From Pseudalgibacter alginicilyticus (GTDB lineage Bacteria; Bacteroidota; Bacteroidia; Flavobacteriales; Flavobacteriaceae): 64,000 nucleotides of DNA. Below the pieces are notes generated by a model. The model was not told where the DNA came from. It saw nothing but the letters and a program-made list of their open reading frames with translations, and did not search any database. The DNA is taken from positions 1,054,001-1,118,000 of the forward strand of contig NZ_CP012898.1 in NCBI RefSeq assembly GCF_001310225.1, in the 5' to 3' direction. Both the position numbers and the translations under genes were made by a program. The stretch's first letter is position 1. Each line of letters opens with the position of its first letter. Positions 63,908-64,000 of this stretch are shown piece after piece.

Positions 63908-64000
63908 TTATATTTTTTCTTGTATTTTTTTCAATCTATCCAAAGCTTCAATATAATAATAGTCGGCATAAATTAAAGCCACATCAATTTCATGACCTAA
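63908..64000 (-). CDS. GH88 unsaturated glucuronyl hydrolase, partial (C-terminal 30 residues)
   Basis: The minus-strand frame entering from the right edge ends at a TAA at 63908. Its 30 residues include GHEIDVALIYADYYYIEALDRLKK, which (in pieces) matches the well-conserved end of GH88 enzymes (YADYYFIEALLR-type). GH88 hydrolyses the 4,5-unsaturated uronic acid left by PL8, the standard next step. The stop is 22 nt before the sulfatase start, so it belongs to the right arm operon. Only the tail is visible, so catalytic aspartates cannot be checked; GH105 is a less likely alternative. Confidence 0.7.
   Translation of the reverse strand, partial: LGHEIDVALIYADYYYIEALDRLKKIQEKI

Noticed and set aside
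1-64000. tRNA, rRNA, CRISPR array, insertion sequence or prophage
   Set aside because: No cloverleaf, rRNA core, spaced repeat array, transposase, integrase or phage structural protein was seen on either strand.
33428-64000. PUL as a recently inserted mobile island
   Set aside because: No integrase, att-like repeats or tRNA at the visible boundary, and base composition is like the flanking genes; the right border is outside the window.

Overview
The window is low-GC chromosomal DNA from a member of the Bacteroidota, most likely a marine Flavobacteriaceae. The signs are a SusC/SusD pair, type IX secretion (T9SS) C-terminal sorting domains, many Bacteroidota-style lipoproteins (LxxC after a short signal peptide), a BshC bacillithiol enzyme, almost no Shine-Dalgarno sequences, and repeated TAnnTTTG -7 elements upstream of genes. 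The genus cannot be fixed from sequence alone.

Positions 1-33200 are mostly housekeeping. A minus-strand chain (bshC, PLP decarboxylase, guaA, LysM/PBP1 protein, DUF3820 protein cut by the left edge) is followed by small metabolic and hypothetical genes (MOSC, gamma-glutamylcyclotransferase-like, TIGR01777 epimerase, mnmD, ilvE, MazG-like, SRPBCC/GyrI-like, crcB, DUF1684, Lrp/AsnC, purU, DUF4197). Next come pyrF, prfA, guaB, an outer-membrane beta-barrel protein with an Arg/Gly-rich tail, an HMG-CoA lyase-like gene, a secreted M43 metalloprotease, pyrD, pepT and glpD. Four good intrinsic terminators are visible in the window. One of them ends a probable 160-nt non-coding RNA at 16585-16746 that has its own -7 box.

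Positions 33428-64000 are a polysaccharide utilization locus (PUL) in three arms. Left arm, minus strand: regulator, susC, susD, beta-propeller glycosidase-like lipoprotein, six-hairpin glycosidase-like protein, T9SS cargo protein, terminator, then a sulfatase. Middle arm, plus strand: a 1046-residue T9SS-secreted TIM-barrel protein with two DNRLRE domains, two sulfatases, a GH29 alpha-L-fucosidase and a second beta-propeller protein. Right arm, minus strand: the last 30 codons of a GH88 unsaturated glucuronyl hydrolase, a sulfatase, a PL8 chondroitinase with its catalytic tetrad conserved, and another sulfatase.

PL8 plus GH88 plus sulfatases is the known toolkit for chondroitin-type glycosaminoglycans. 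Adding GH29 and five sulfatases in total suggests a fucose-decorated, heavily sulfated chondroitin such as the fucosylated chondroitin sulfate of sea cucumbers; this substrate is an inference. The expected hybrid two-component regulator is absent. In its place is a one-component membrane protein (periplasmic LamG region, one TM helix, cytoplasmic winged-helix-like domain), the most unusual element of the window. The 1046-residue protein, the six-hairpin protein and the paired propeller proteins are candidates for enzymes of unassigned specificity.
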